Positions 30,641 to 38,397 of a stretch of 64,000 bases of DNA are shown piece after piece (the first letter of the stretch is position 1; each line of letters starts with the position of its first letter). The stretch lies in NCBI GenBank assembly GCA_964451955.1, contig CAYVKG010000001.1:1-64000 (forward strand), given 5' to 3'. The DNA is from JAPLNB01 sp964451955 (lineage in GTDB: Bacteria; Planctomycetota; Phycisphaerae; Tepidisphaerales; Tepidisphaeraceae). A program made the translations under genes and the position numbers. The notes beneath the pieces are model-generated. The model was not told the DNA's origin and did not search any database. It saw only the letters and a list, made by a program, of their open reading frames with translations.

Positions 30641-31660
30641 ATGGTGCATGTTGGCGTGATTGGTTTGGGAATGATGGGGCTGACGCACCTTGACGCGTAT
30701 GGGAAGCGAACGGACGTCAAGGTGGTGGCGGTGAGCGACAAGTTAGTGGATCGCCTGGAGGGAAAGACGAAGGCGGCAGGGAATGTGGAGGGACAGGCCA
30801 AGGGGACGTTCGATTTTGCGTCTGCGAAGAAGTATGCCGAGGGGATGGACTTGATACACGATCCGGAGGTCGAGGTCGTGGACATCTGCCTGCCCACGCC
30901 CATGCACTTGGAATTTGGCTTGGCGGCACTGTCGGCGGGGAAGCACGTATTTGTGGAGAAGCCCTTGTGTCGGACTGCAGGGGATGCCGAGAAGCTTGCG
31001 GACGCCGCTGACAAGGCAAATGGGATAGCGATGGTGGGAATGTGCATGCGATTCTGGCCGGGCTGGACGTGGCTGAAGCGGGCGGTCGCCTCTGGGACGT
31101 ACGGAAAGGTGTTGTCGGCGCAGTTCCGACGAGTATGCAATCATCCGGGCGGCGGGTTTTATAGCAACGGGCAGCTTTGCGGGGGTGGGATTCTGGATCT
31201 GCACATTCACGATACGGATTTTGTTCAGCACCTGTTTGGAATGCCGAGGTCGGTATACAGCGCCGGTTATAGCAAGGTGACCAATGAGATTGACCATGTG
31301 GTGACCCATTACCGTTACGACGAGGTGCCGCTCGTTGTGGCGGAAGGCGGCTGGGCGATGGCGGACGGATTTGGGTTCAGTATGCACTATGCGGTGAACT
31401 TCGAAGGTGCGACGGCGGTGTTTGATTTTCCGGCGGCGTCGCCGCTGATGCTGTACGAGCCAGGGAAGGCGCCGGAGGCGTTGGCGATGGAAGAGGGGAT
31501 GGGGTATGACCACGAAATTGCGTATTTTCTGGATTGCATTCGCAGCGGTCGGAGCCCGGAGACAGTGACGTTGCGCGACGCGGTGAAGGCCCTGAGAATA
31601 GTGGAGGCGGAGAGTCTGAGTGTCAGGACAGGCAAGGCGGTTGCGTTGATGACCGGTTGA
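30641..31660 (+). CDS. Gfo/Idh/MocA-family NAD(P)-dependent oxidoreductase
   Basis: This 339-residue protein has an N-terminal Rossmann fold with GLGMMG at 8-13 and the family EKP motif at 106-108. The C-terminal half is the usual beta-sheet domain, with HDTDF as a probable catalytic region. It likely oxidises or epimerises a sugar, inositol or sugar acid in the cytoplasm. The ATG at 30641 is preceded by AGGAGAA at good spacing; an upstream TTG in the same frame would add an unrelated tail. A second family member follows after 36 bp, so the pair is probably one operon. The substrate is unknown. Confidence 0.88.
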   Translation: MVHVGVIGLGMMGLTHLDAYGKRTDVKVVAVSDKLVDRLEGKTKAAGNVEGQAKGTFDFASAKKYAEGMDLIHDPEVEVVDICLPTPMHLEFGLAALSAGKHVFVEKPLCRTAGDAEKLADAADKANGIAMVGMCMRFWPGWTWLKRAVASGTYGKVLSAQFRRVCNHPGGGFYSNGQLCGGGILDLHIHDTDFVQHLFGMPRSVYSAGYSKVTNEIDHVVTHYRYDEVPLVVAEGGWAMADGFGFSMHYAVNFEGATAVFDFPAASPLMLYEPGKAPEALAMEEGMGYDHEIAYFLDCIRSGRSPETVTLRDAVKALRIVEAESLSVRTGKAVALMTG

Positions 31661-31696
31661 GGAAACTGCAAGGGCACTCGTCGCAGGAGGCGGCGG

Positions 31697-32944
31697 GTGG
31701 GGAAACGAACAACCATGGATCTGCACCATCGACCTGTAGCGATCGGGATTGCGGGGCTGGGTGGGTACGCGGCGTGTGCACGCCGGGAGGTGTTGGAGGC
31801 GATGAAGCAGCCACATCCCCTGGTGAGGCTGGCGGCGATTGGCGAGCCGGACTTGGAGGGCCATGCTGAGGCTGCTGACGAAGTGAGAGGGATGGGCATT
31901 CCGCTGTTTGATTCTTACCAGCGGATGCTGAAGGGCGAGATCGAGGCGGTGTGGCTGCCCGTGCCGATCGAACTGCATCGGCCGATGACGGAGGAGGCAT
32001 TGGCGGCGGGGAAGGCCGTGCTGTGCGAGAAGCCGCCTGCGGGCGCGGTTGACGATCTGGAGGCGATGATCGCGGCGCGGGATCGCGCGAATCTGCCCTG
32101 TGTGGTGGGGTATCAGGACATCTATCATCCGGCGACGATGGTGCTGAAGCAGCAGATCCTGACGGGACACATCGGGCATGTAAGATCGGCGTCGGTGATG
32201 GCTTGCTGGCCGCGGGATGATCGGTATTGGGGGCGGAACAAATGGGCGGGTCGTATTCGGCGGAACGGGGTGTGGGTGATGGACAGTCCGGCGAACAACG
32301 CGCTGTCGCACTACATTAACCTGACGCTGTTTCTGCTCGGGTCGGAGCCTTATCTGCCCGCGGTGCCGGAGATGGTCGAGGCGGAGTTATATCGGGCGGG
32401 GCCCATCGAGAATTATGACACGGTCAGCATGCGGATCACGTTGAAGGGGGGCGTATCAGCACTGGCGTTGTTGACCCACGCGTGCATGCAGAAGGTGGAC
32501 CCGGTGGTTCAGATAACGGGGGATCGCGGCATGATTCGAGTTTACGGGTCGAATCATGCGGAGATTACGAGCACCCGGGGAGTGCAATCGGTGTCGCTGT
32601 TGGGCAGTCGGCAGCACATGATCGCGCGATTTGCGAAGTTGGTGCGAGGCGAAGCGGACGACCGGGCGGTGGCGACGCTGGAATCGGCCATGCCGCATTT
32701 GATGGCGATCAACGGGGCGTCGGAGGCAACGGCGATTCGGAATGTGCCCAAGGAGCATGTGGAGAGCGTTCCGCTGGAGCACGGGGCCATGGTTCACGCG
32801 GCGATCGGGGTGGAGGAAGCGTTTGTAAAGGCGGCGAGGGAGGGGCGGATGCTCCATGAGTCAGGTCGGGTGCCGTGGTCGAGCCCCGGCGGGAAACGGG
32901 AGCTTGGCGGATTCCGACGCTTCAAGGGACCGAGGGGCGGCTGA
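31697..32944 (+). CDS. Gfo/Idh/MocA-family oxidoreductase (second copy)
   Basis: This 415-residue protein has a Rossmann motif written GLGGYA and the CEKPPAG motif where EKP is expected. It is only distantly related to the preceding gene, so this is a pair of different specificities, not a recent duplicate. I chose GTG at 31697 because AGGAGG lies 6 bases upstream; the ATG at 31715 lacks a ribosome-binding site at normal distance. It converges on the TPR gene with a 94-bp gap in which I see no clear terminator. It probably works on the same pathway as its upstream neighbour. Confidence 0.86.
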   Translation: MGKRTTMDLHHRPVAIGIAGLGGYAACARREVLEAMKQPHPLVRLAAIGEPDLEGHAEAADEVRGMGIPLFDSYQRMLKGEIEAVWLPVPIELHRPMTEEALAAGKAVLCEKPPAGAVDDLEAMIAARDRANLPCVVGYQDIYHPATMVLKQQILTGHIGHVRSASVMACWPRDDRYWGRNKWAGRIRRNGVWVMDSPANNALSHYINLTLFLLGSEPYLPAVPEMVEAELYRAGPIENYDTVSMRITLKGGVSALALLTHACMQKVDPVVQITGDRGMIRVYGSNHAEITSTRGVQSVSLLGSRQHMIARFAKLVRGEADDRAVATLESAMPHLMAINGASEATAIRNVPKEHVESVPLEHGAMVHAAIGVEEAFVKAAREGRMLHESGRVPWSSPGGKRELGGFRRFKGPRGG

Positions 32945-33038
32945 GGGCGAAGGGAGGTAACAGTGCGCAACGGGGCGCGGAGGGGGCATCAACTCGTCGT
33001 CGCCCCGGATAGGTCCTTTGGCGCAGCGTACGGTGAGC

Positions 33039-34070
33039 TTACGGGAAGAGTGAGGCGTTCGCATATTCCTTGATAATGGCCGCCACCCTTGGCTGCTGCG
33101 AATTGAGTGACAGGCTCTTTCGATAGTAGTCGATTGCTTCAGCTCGCTTTGTTTCGTCAAGCATCGCGCTCTGTCGGTACTGGGCGAGCATGGCGTCGCC
33201 AATCCCGTTGAGTGCCTGAAAGTTCCTGTTGTTGAGCGACAGGGCCTTCTGGAACTCGCGAATGGCGTCATCCGTCTGGCCGCTCTGGAGCAGTGCGTAG
33301 CCATATCGCTGTCGCAGCAGCGATGAATCGTGGTCTCTGAGTATCTGCTGGTAAACGGCGATTGCTTCCTTGTAGCGTTTCTGTGTCGTCAGATTGCCGG
33401 CGAGATTGACGACCGTTTCAATGCGGGTCGGGTCAAGCTCAATCGCGCGGCGGTACGCCAGTTCGGCCGGCGCATAGTCGCCCATGGCATCACATACCAC
33501 CGCGAGGTTTGCGTGAGCGTCAGGCGATCGGGGGTCGATTTCGACGGCCTTCCTGGAATATTGAATGCCCGCTTCCGGCCTGCCCAATGCCGTGTGCACA
33601 AGGCCCAGGTACATATTCGACTTCAGGTCGCTCGGATTGAGTTGGATGGCTCGGGAGTAGCTGACGACGGCTTCCTGGAGGCGGCTGAGCAGGTGGTACA
33701 TCAAGCCGAGATTGTAGTGATTGGAGTAGACATAGGGGTCGAGTTCGACCACGCGCTCATATTGCTCGGCGGCGGCTTGGTATTCGCCCTTTTCCTTGTA
33801 GACATTGCCGAGCAGGAACCGCGCCATAATGAGGTTAGGATTCTCGTTGATTGCGGCCTGCAACGCAATGATGGCTCGCTCGCGGTCGCCTTCCTGGTAC
33901 GCGAGGGCACCGCGGACGTACTGGTGTCCGCCGCTGATCTGGGCGACTGTCGCGGTATCGCGTGCGCAGCCGCCGCACATGACCGTCGCCATGAGCAACC
34001 CCATACCCAGCGGCGCGCTCCAAGCGCGCGCTCCAATTCTGGCCGTAGGTCTCCGCATGTTGTGTGCCAT
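33039..34070 (-). CDS. TPR-repeat lipoprotein
   Basis: This 343-residue protein has a basic N-terminus, a hydrophobic stretch GMGLLMATVM and Cys residues in CGGC, consistent with a lipoprotein signal although the lipobox is not textbook. The remainder is about eight tetratricopeptide repeats with the usual LGNVYKEKGEY / A..LDP pattern. It is probably a scaffold facing the periplasm. A GTG at 34097 in frame would lengthen it, but a good promoter -10 (34096-34101) overlaps that GTG, so transcription would start after it. The ATG at 34070, with AAGGG about 10 bases upstream, is therefore favoured. The partner is unknown. Confidence 0.82.
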   Translation of the reverse strand: MAHNMRRPTARIGARAWSAPLGMGLLMATVMCGGCARDTATVAQISGGHQYVRGALAYQEGDRERAIIALQAAINENPNLIMARFLLGNVYKEKGEYQAAAEQYERVVELDPYVYSNHYNLGLMYHLLSRLQEAVVSYSRAIQLNPSDLKSNMYLGLVHTALGRPEAGIQYSRKAVEIDPRSPDAHANLAVVCDAMGDYAPAELAYRRAIELDPTRIETVVNLAGNLTTQKRYKEAIAVYQQILRDHDSSLLRQRYGYALLQSGQTDDAIREFQKALSLNNRNFQALNGIGDAMLAQYRQSAMLDETKRAEAIDYYRKSLSLNSQQPRVAAIIKEYANASLFP

Positions 34071-34095
34071 CTCCGCTTGTCCCTTGACCGCACGC

Positions 34096-34125
34096 ACTAT
34101 AAACCTAGTTCTTGACGAGGGTCAA
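34096..34125 (-). promoter_or_regulatory. Sigma70-type promoter for the TPR lipoprotein gene
   Basis: On the minus strand TTGACC (34125-34120) is followed after 18 bases by TATAGT (34101-34096). Transcription would begin near 34089, giving a leader of about 19 bases to the ATG at 34070. Confidence 0.5.
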
Positions 34126-34249
34126 ATGCACTCGCCTATTCCATTGTCGGCATATTGACTGCTGCTCCTTCGGCTCAGGTAAGTTTGTCTTGGCGGGTCC
34201 TTTGACAGTTGCCTCTGGCCTGCTCTAACATTCGGGCGAGGGCGACGTT

Positions 34250-35068
34250 GTGGTTTTTGGCGCCGAGCCCAGAGGCGAGGCATTGGGGTTGTTGGCGGAC
34301 AATAAGCGATCTGAGGAGCCTGATTTGCGGTTAATTATCGCCATTCCCGTCTTCAACGAGTGCCGAACGGTTGCGGGAGTTCTGGACAGGGTGAAGGCGT
34401 ATTGCTCGGATATCCTCGTCGTCGATGACGGGAGTACCGACGGGACGTGCCAGATCCTTGCTGAGCGCAGGGATGTGCAAATGATTCACCATTCAACCAA
34501 CCAGGGTTATGGATGCTCGCTGATCGATGCATTCAACTACGCGTATTCGCACGGCTATGACTGGGTCATAACCATGGACTGCGACGAACAGCATGAACCC
34601 GAATCAATCCCGGCGTTCATCAAAGAGATCAACACCGATAGGTGGGACTTGGTCAGTGGCTCACGGTACCTCAAACCTGGCCAAGGTGACGACATGCCAC
34701 CGGTTGACAGACGAGCGATTAACGTCGAGATGACTGATCTTGTTAACACGATGTTTGGGCTTCATATTACGGATGCATTCTGCGGCTTTAAGGCTCATCG
34801 GCTTTCGGAGACGCTGAGAATGCGGCTTGACGAACCGGGCTATGCATTTCCCATACAGCTCTGGCCAAGGGTTGCAAAATACGGCCTTCGTATGACCGAG
34901 GTACCGGTGCGTTTGATCTATAATGATCCCACCCGCCACTTTGGTGGGAAACTCGACGACGCGGACTATCGGATGAAGCATTACCTCGGTGTGCTTCAGG
35001 CCGAGTGGGAGAAGATCTGCGATCCGGACCCGGATAGGCCGGTTCCCTGTTGCGGCCGCTGCCAATGA
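34250..35068 (+). CDS. Family 2 glycosyltransferase (polyprenyl-phosphate sugar transferase-like)
   Basis: This 272-residue protein has a GT-A fold: IIAIPVFNE at 29-37, VVDDGSTDGT at 57-66, and a metal-binding DCD at 110-112 (TMDCDEQHEP). It resembles DPM1-type dolichol/polyprenyl-phosphate mannosyltransferases but lacks C-terminal membrane helices. It likely transfers a nucleotide-sugar residue to a lipid or soluble acceptor on the cytoplasmic face. The GTG start is backed by GAGGG upstream; the first 25 residues are not conserved-looking, so a later start is possible. Its stop overlaps the next gene's ATG (ATGA), which argues that the two products act together. Confidence 0.84.
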   Translation: MVFGAEPRGEALGLLADNKRSEEPDLRLIIAIPVFNECRTVAGVLDRVKAYCSDILVVDDGSTDGTCQILAERRDVQMIHHSTNQGYGCSLIDAFNYAYSHGYDWVITMDCDEQHEPESIPAFIKEINTDRWDLVSGSRYLKPGQGDDMPPVDRRAINVEMTDLVNTMFGLHITDAFCGFKAHRLSETLRMRLDEPGYAFPIQLWPRVAKYGLRMTEVPVRLIYNDPTRHFGGKLDDADYRMKHYLGVLQAEWEKICDPDPDRPVPCCGRCQ

Positions 35069-36567
35069 TCACTGCCGTGAACAGTCTGACCCGATGGAGG
35101 GCCCCTCGCGGCGACGGGGATATTCTGATCTGGCCTGATCCGGATGTGCTTGTGCACCAGGCGAGCAGTAACCATTCGAGACTGTCGGCTGCCGAGGCAA
35201 CTGTGCAGAACATGCCGGCGCGCGAATTGCGTCGTTACGCGAGGCAATCGGTTGGTCATCCCGATCACGCTCGCCCCCTGATAGTGACAGGACATCAGGT
35301 GGAGCTGGTTCATCCTGGAGTCTGGGCGAAGAACGTGCTGATTGGCGTATTGGCTGACCGAGTCGGCGGGGTTGCGGCGCATCTTGCGGTCGACACTGAT
35401 GCGCCGAAACACCTGGAGTTGAGATTCCCGGGCGTCTCGCTCCCGATTACCGACGATCCAGCGATCGCCACAGCACCCTGGGCGGGTCAGTTGCATCTGC
35501 CAACGGGAACTTATCTGGATCGCATTGTTGCTCTGTTTGCCGAAGCGGCTGCCCATTGGCCCTTCTCTTCTCTGTTTCCCTCGCTGTTGAATGGCTTGCG
35601 CGACGGCGCACCACAGGCTGGGAACTTGACGACGCCCTTGATGAATGCGATCCATCAACTCGATCTTTCCTTAGGGCTGAACCATAACGTGTTCCTCGCT
35701 TCCGACATCTGGGAAAGCCCCGCGTATCTGGCGTTCGTTCATCATGTGCTTGCGCGAGCGGAGTCCTTCGCCCACGCGTATAACGCCGCGCTCGATGATT
35801 TTCGGCGTGTCCGTGGCATTCGGAACACAGGTCGTCCCTGGCCAAAACTCCATGCTGAGCGAGATCGCTGCGAAGTCCCTTTCTGGCTCGACGAGCTTGA
35901 CCAGCCCAGCCGTCAGCGGGCGCGTATCGAACGAGACCGCGACGAATGGGCACTTCGTCTGCCCGGTGGAGACTGTTTCGTGCTAAACCCAGCAGTGGAC
36001 GCGATCCGCGCGGCGGACGCCTTTGGCCGCTTCCTGGCCCAGCGGCGATATCGGCTTGCTCCACGAGCAATGACATTGACCGCATTTGTTCGCCTGTTCC
36101 TCGCGGACCACTTTGTTCATGGCATCGGTGGCGGCCAGTATGACGCTGTCACTGACCGCATCATTGCCGATTGGCTTGGAGTCGAGCCGCCTGAGTTCGC
36201 CGTCACCACGGCGACGCTGTTTTTCCCCACGGCAACATTGGAGGCGCCTGTCGACCTGGAGGCTCTGCATGTGGAAGGTCGTCGGCTCCGCCATGGGTGG
36301 TCCGATTGCCGCAAACGGGAGTTGGTGCGAGCGATTGAGGCGGCCACTCGCAAGTCTCGCGAACGGCAATTGCTCTTTCTGGAAATGCACCGGCGACTTA
36401 CCCAAGGCATCACGGAAGCGGCCTATGGCGATTGGATGAAGCGCATGGAATGCGCCCAAGAGCTCGCCGCCCGCCAGCGAGACATCTACGACCGGGAGCT
36501 TTTTTATGCCATTCAACCATCGGATCGGTTGCAGGGAATGATTGACCGTTACAGGGCCCGTTTCTGA
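35065..36567 (+). CDS. Hypothetical protein with distant BshC-like pattern
   Basis: This 500-residue cytoplasmic protein is not confidently assignable. Its layout resembles the bacillithiol cysteine ligase BshC. GHQVELVHPGVWAKN (76-90) falls where BshC has its GQQxGLxxGPLYTxxK motif, VDTDAPKH (109-116) falls near the BshC EDHD segment, and HGIGGGQYD (352-360) falls where BshC has its GPGEINYW segment. The C-terminal 120 residues look coiled coil, as in BshC. No bshA or bshB homologue is in the window, so bacillithiol synthesis is not implied. It overlaps the glycosyltransferase by 4 bp and is 49 bp upstream of a sugar-isomerase-like gene. The fold assignment is an inference from motif order only. 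Confidence 0.55.
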   Translation: MITAVNSLTRWRAPRGDGDILIWPDPDVLVHQASSNHSRLSAAEATVQNMPARELRRYARQSVGHPDHARPLIVTGHQVELVHPGVWAKNVLIGVLADRVGGVAAHLAVDTDAPKHLELRFPGVSLPITDDPAIATAPWAGQLHLPTGTYLDRIVALFAEAAAHWPFSSLFPSLLNGLRDGAPQAGNLTTPLMNAIHQLDLSLGLNHNVFLASDIWESPAYLAFVHHVLARAESFAHAYNAALDDFRRVRGIRNTGRPWPKLHAERDRCEVPFWLDELDQPSRQRARIERDRDEWALRLPGGDCFVLNPAVDAIRAADAFGRFLAQRRYRLAPRAMTLTAFVRLFLADHFVHGIGGGQYDAVTDRIIADWLGVEPPEFAVTTATLFFPTATLEAPVDLEALHVEGRRLRHGWSDCRKRELVRAIEAATRKSRERQLLFLEMHRRLTQGITEAAYGDWMKRMECAQELAARQRDIYDRELFYAIQPSDRLQGMIDRYRARF

Positions 36568-36616
36568 CGGGCGCGACCTAACGGACGGAGGTTACTTGCT
36601 GTAGACTGAAAGCGAT

Positions 36617-37459
36617 ATGAAGCTTGCTTTTTCGACGAATGCCTTCACTAGATTCTCGGTATGCGAGGCGCTCCGCGCCATCAAGTCAATTGGGTACAGC
36701 GGTGTCGAGATACTGGCCGATGTGCCTCATGCGTATCCTGATGCGCTTGATCCGCAAGCCATTGCGGCAATCGTTCGCGAGATTGAGAGGCTGGATCTGG
36801 CGGTCAGCAATGTCAACTCGAATACGGCATTTGGTTACTGGCGACACGCGCCGCCTGAAGCCTATTTCGAACCGAGCCTCATCAGCCCGCTCGCCGAGCA
36901 TCGGAAGGATCGCCTGCGGCTGATCCTCAAATCGCTCGACCTGGCCAGGGCCGTTGGTGCCGCCAACATCTCCATCACAACTGGGCGCATGCTTGGGGGT
37001 ATGCCTCCGCGCATGGCCGCGACGCAATTGGCCGAGTCGCTGCGTCCTGTCCTTGACCGAGCCGATCGCCTTGGCGTGAATGTTGGGATCGAGTGTGAGC
37101 CGGGCCTGTTTGTGGAGTACGCGGACGAACTGCGTGAGTGGATTGATCGGCTTCGGTCGCCGAGGCTGGGGGCGAATCTCGACATCGGGCACAGTCAGGT
37201 TCTTGGTGAAGACATACCGCGGTCGATTGCATTGCTGGACGATCGAATCTGGAACCTGCATGTTGAGGACATTCCTGGTCGCAAGCACTATCACCTCATC
37301 CCCGGCGAAGGGACGCTGGATTGGGCCGCGCTGAAGACGGCTCTGACGGACATTGGCTACAACCGATTTCTGACGGTTGAGCTATACACGTATCCGCATG
37401 ACCCACACAATGCGGCAACGAGGAGCCTGCAATTCTTGCGAGGGTATTTTCCTGAATGA
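36617..37459 (+). CDS. Sugar phosphate isomerase/epimerase (xylose-isomerase-like TIM barrel)
   Basis: This 280-residue protein belongs to the AP-endonuclease 2 / xylose-isomerase-like barrel family. It has MKLAFSTNAF at strand 1, IECEPG with a metal-binding Glu, ANLDIGHS, HVEDIPGRKHYHLIPGEG and a terminal TVELY glutamate, the usual set of metal ligands. It likely isomerises or epimerises a sugar, an inositol-type compound or a hydroxy acid. It lies 49 bp after the BshC-like gene on the same strand and could share its transcript. No terminator is visible in the 163 bp that follow. Confidence 0.82.
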   Translation: MKLAFSTNAFTRFSVCEALRAIKSIGYSGVEILADVPHAYPDALDPQAIAAIVREIERLDLAVSNVNSNTAFGYWRHAPPEAYFEPSLISPLAEHRKDRLRLILKSLDLARAVGAANISITTGRMLGGMPPRMAATQLAESLRPVLDRADRLGVNVGIECEPGLFVEYADELREWIDRLRSPRLGANLDIGHSQVLGEDIPRSIALLDDRIWNLHVEDIPGRKHYHLIPGEGTLDWAALKTALTDIGYNRFLTVELYTYPHDPHNAATRSLQFLRGYFPE

Positions 37460-37622
37460 GGAAGGGTGTTTGTCCGCAGGCGTTGTGGGTGAACCGAGGT
37501 CGCCGGAGACGTCTGCGCGAGGCGCGTCTACGCGTCCTTGGCAGATTGTGAGCGTAAATAGTGGCGTCGAGGGATTCTTGGGCGTATCCTAGAGTGAACC
37601 AACCGGCTTGAAGGGCCAACGC

Positions 37623-38153
37623 ATGTTTGGTTTTGGCAAGACGCAACGTGGCCAAGGAGCCAGGGTTAGCACGAAGTTCTGTACGAGCCGGTTTAACGGC
37701 AAGTACCCGCATGTGGGGTTGTACGACACCCATGAACAGAAGATCTGGGTCTGCAAGCCCTTGGGGGGGCAGGCTATTCGTACTTCACACGCGCGTTTGA
37801 TTACTGGGACGGACAATGCCACTTCAACGGTATGGAAGGACCGGTTCCTCTGTTATTGGTTCTATACTCCGCGAACCGGGGAGGGACTGATTCATGGATA
37901 CCCGATCGAGTGGGATGAAGGGCAACTGTTGGTCCGAATTGACCCCGGTTGGGACTATGACCATCAGCGGCTGATTCCGCCGGAACTGGAGGACCAGATT
38001 AACGACAATCTCGAACGGCAGTTCCGACACGGGGAGAGAATCTTCGACTTCTTCTGCCGGTGCAAACTTGATTATCCGTTTAGCGTACATTTCATTGGCC
38101 CGCAGGCGACGGATTCGCTGTTTTATGTCAAGCGTTCTGAGAAGATACGGTGA
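37623..38153 (+). CDS. Hypothetical protein, 176 residues
   Basis: I do not recognise this protein. It is soluble, rich in aromatic residues, and has a basic Gly-rich N-terminus (FGFGKTQRGQG), a central WVCKPLGGQ segment and several Cys, Trp and Tyr residues that do not form an obvious metal site. The ATG at 37623 is preceded by AAGGG at normal spacing; the in-frame TTG 15 bases earlier has no such site. It sits alone between the TIM-barrel gene and alpha-glucan phosphorylase, with gaps of 163 and 244 bp in which I see no clear promoter or terminator. Codon use looks less G-biased than in the first 33 kb. Confidence 0.6.
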   Translation: MFGFGKTQRGQGARVSTKFCTSRFNGKYPHVGLYDTHEQKIWVCKPLGGQAIRTSHARLITGTDNATSTVWKDRFLCYWFYTPRTGEGLIHGYPIEWDEGQLLVRIDPGWDYDHQRLIPPELEDQINDNLERQFRHGERIFDFFCRCKLDYPFSVHFIGPQATDSLFYVKRSEKIR

Positions 38154-38397
38154 TCCAATCCTAAGTGCTCCATTGAGTTATCTGGACCTGGGCGATGCCA
38201 TGCGAAGGGACATTGAGCATGGTGGGTGGCATTTGCAGAATAAACCGACTATACCGCCCGGCTTGATTTGTCGAATATAGGATTAGACAGTGCCCACGGA
38301 TAAGGATCTGTGCGGTCTGTCGGTCGTGAGGCGTTGCGGTTAGGCCAGCGGCCACAGGATGGGATGACTGTGGGGTGTCTTGAACAAGGTGGTTTTC

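Noticed and set aside
35065..36567. Calling the hypothetical protein bshC outright
   Set aside because: The motifs are altered, and bshA and bshB homologues are not in view, so only a distant fold-level link is suggested.
38068..38280. 70-codon frame overlapping the end of the unknown gene
   Set aside because: No ribosome-binding site, no recognisable composition, and it overlaps a better frame.
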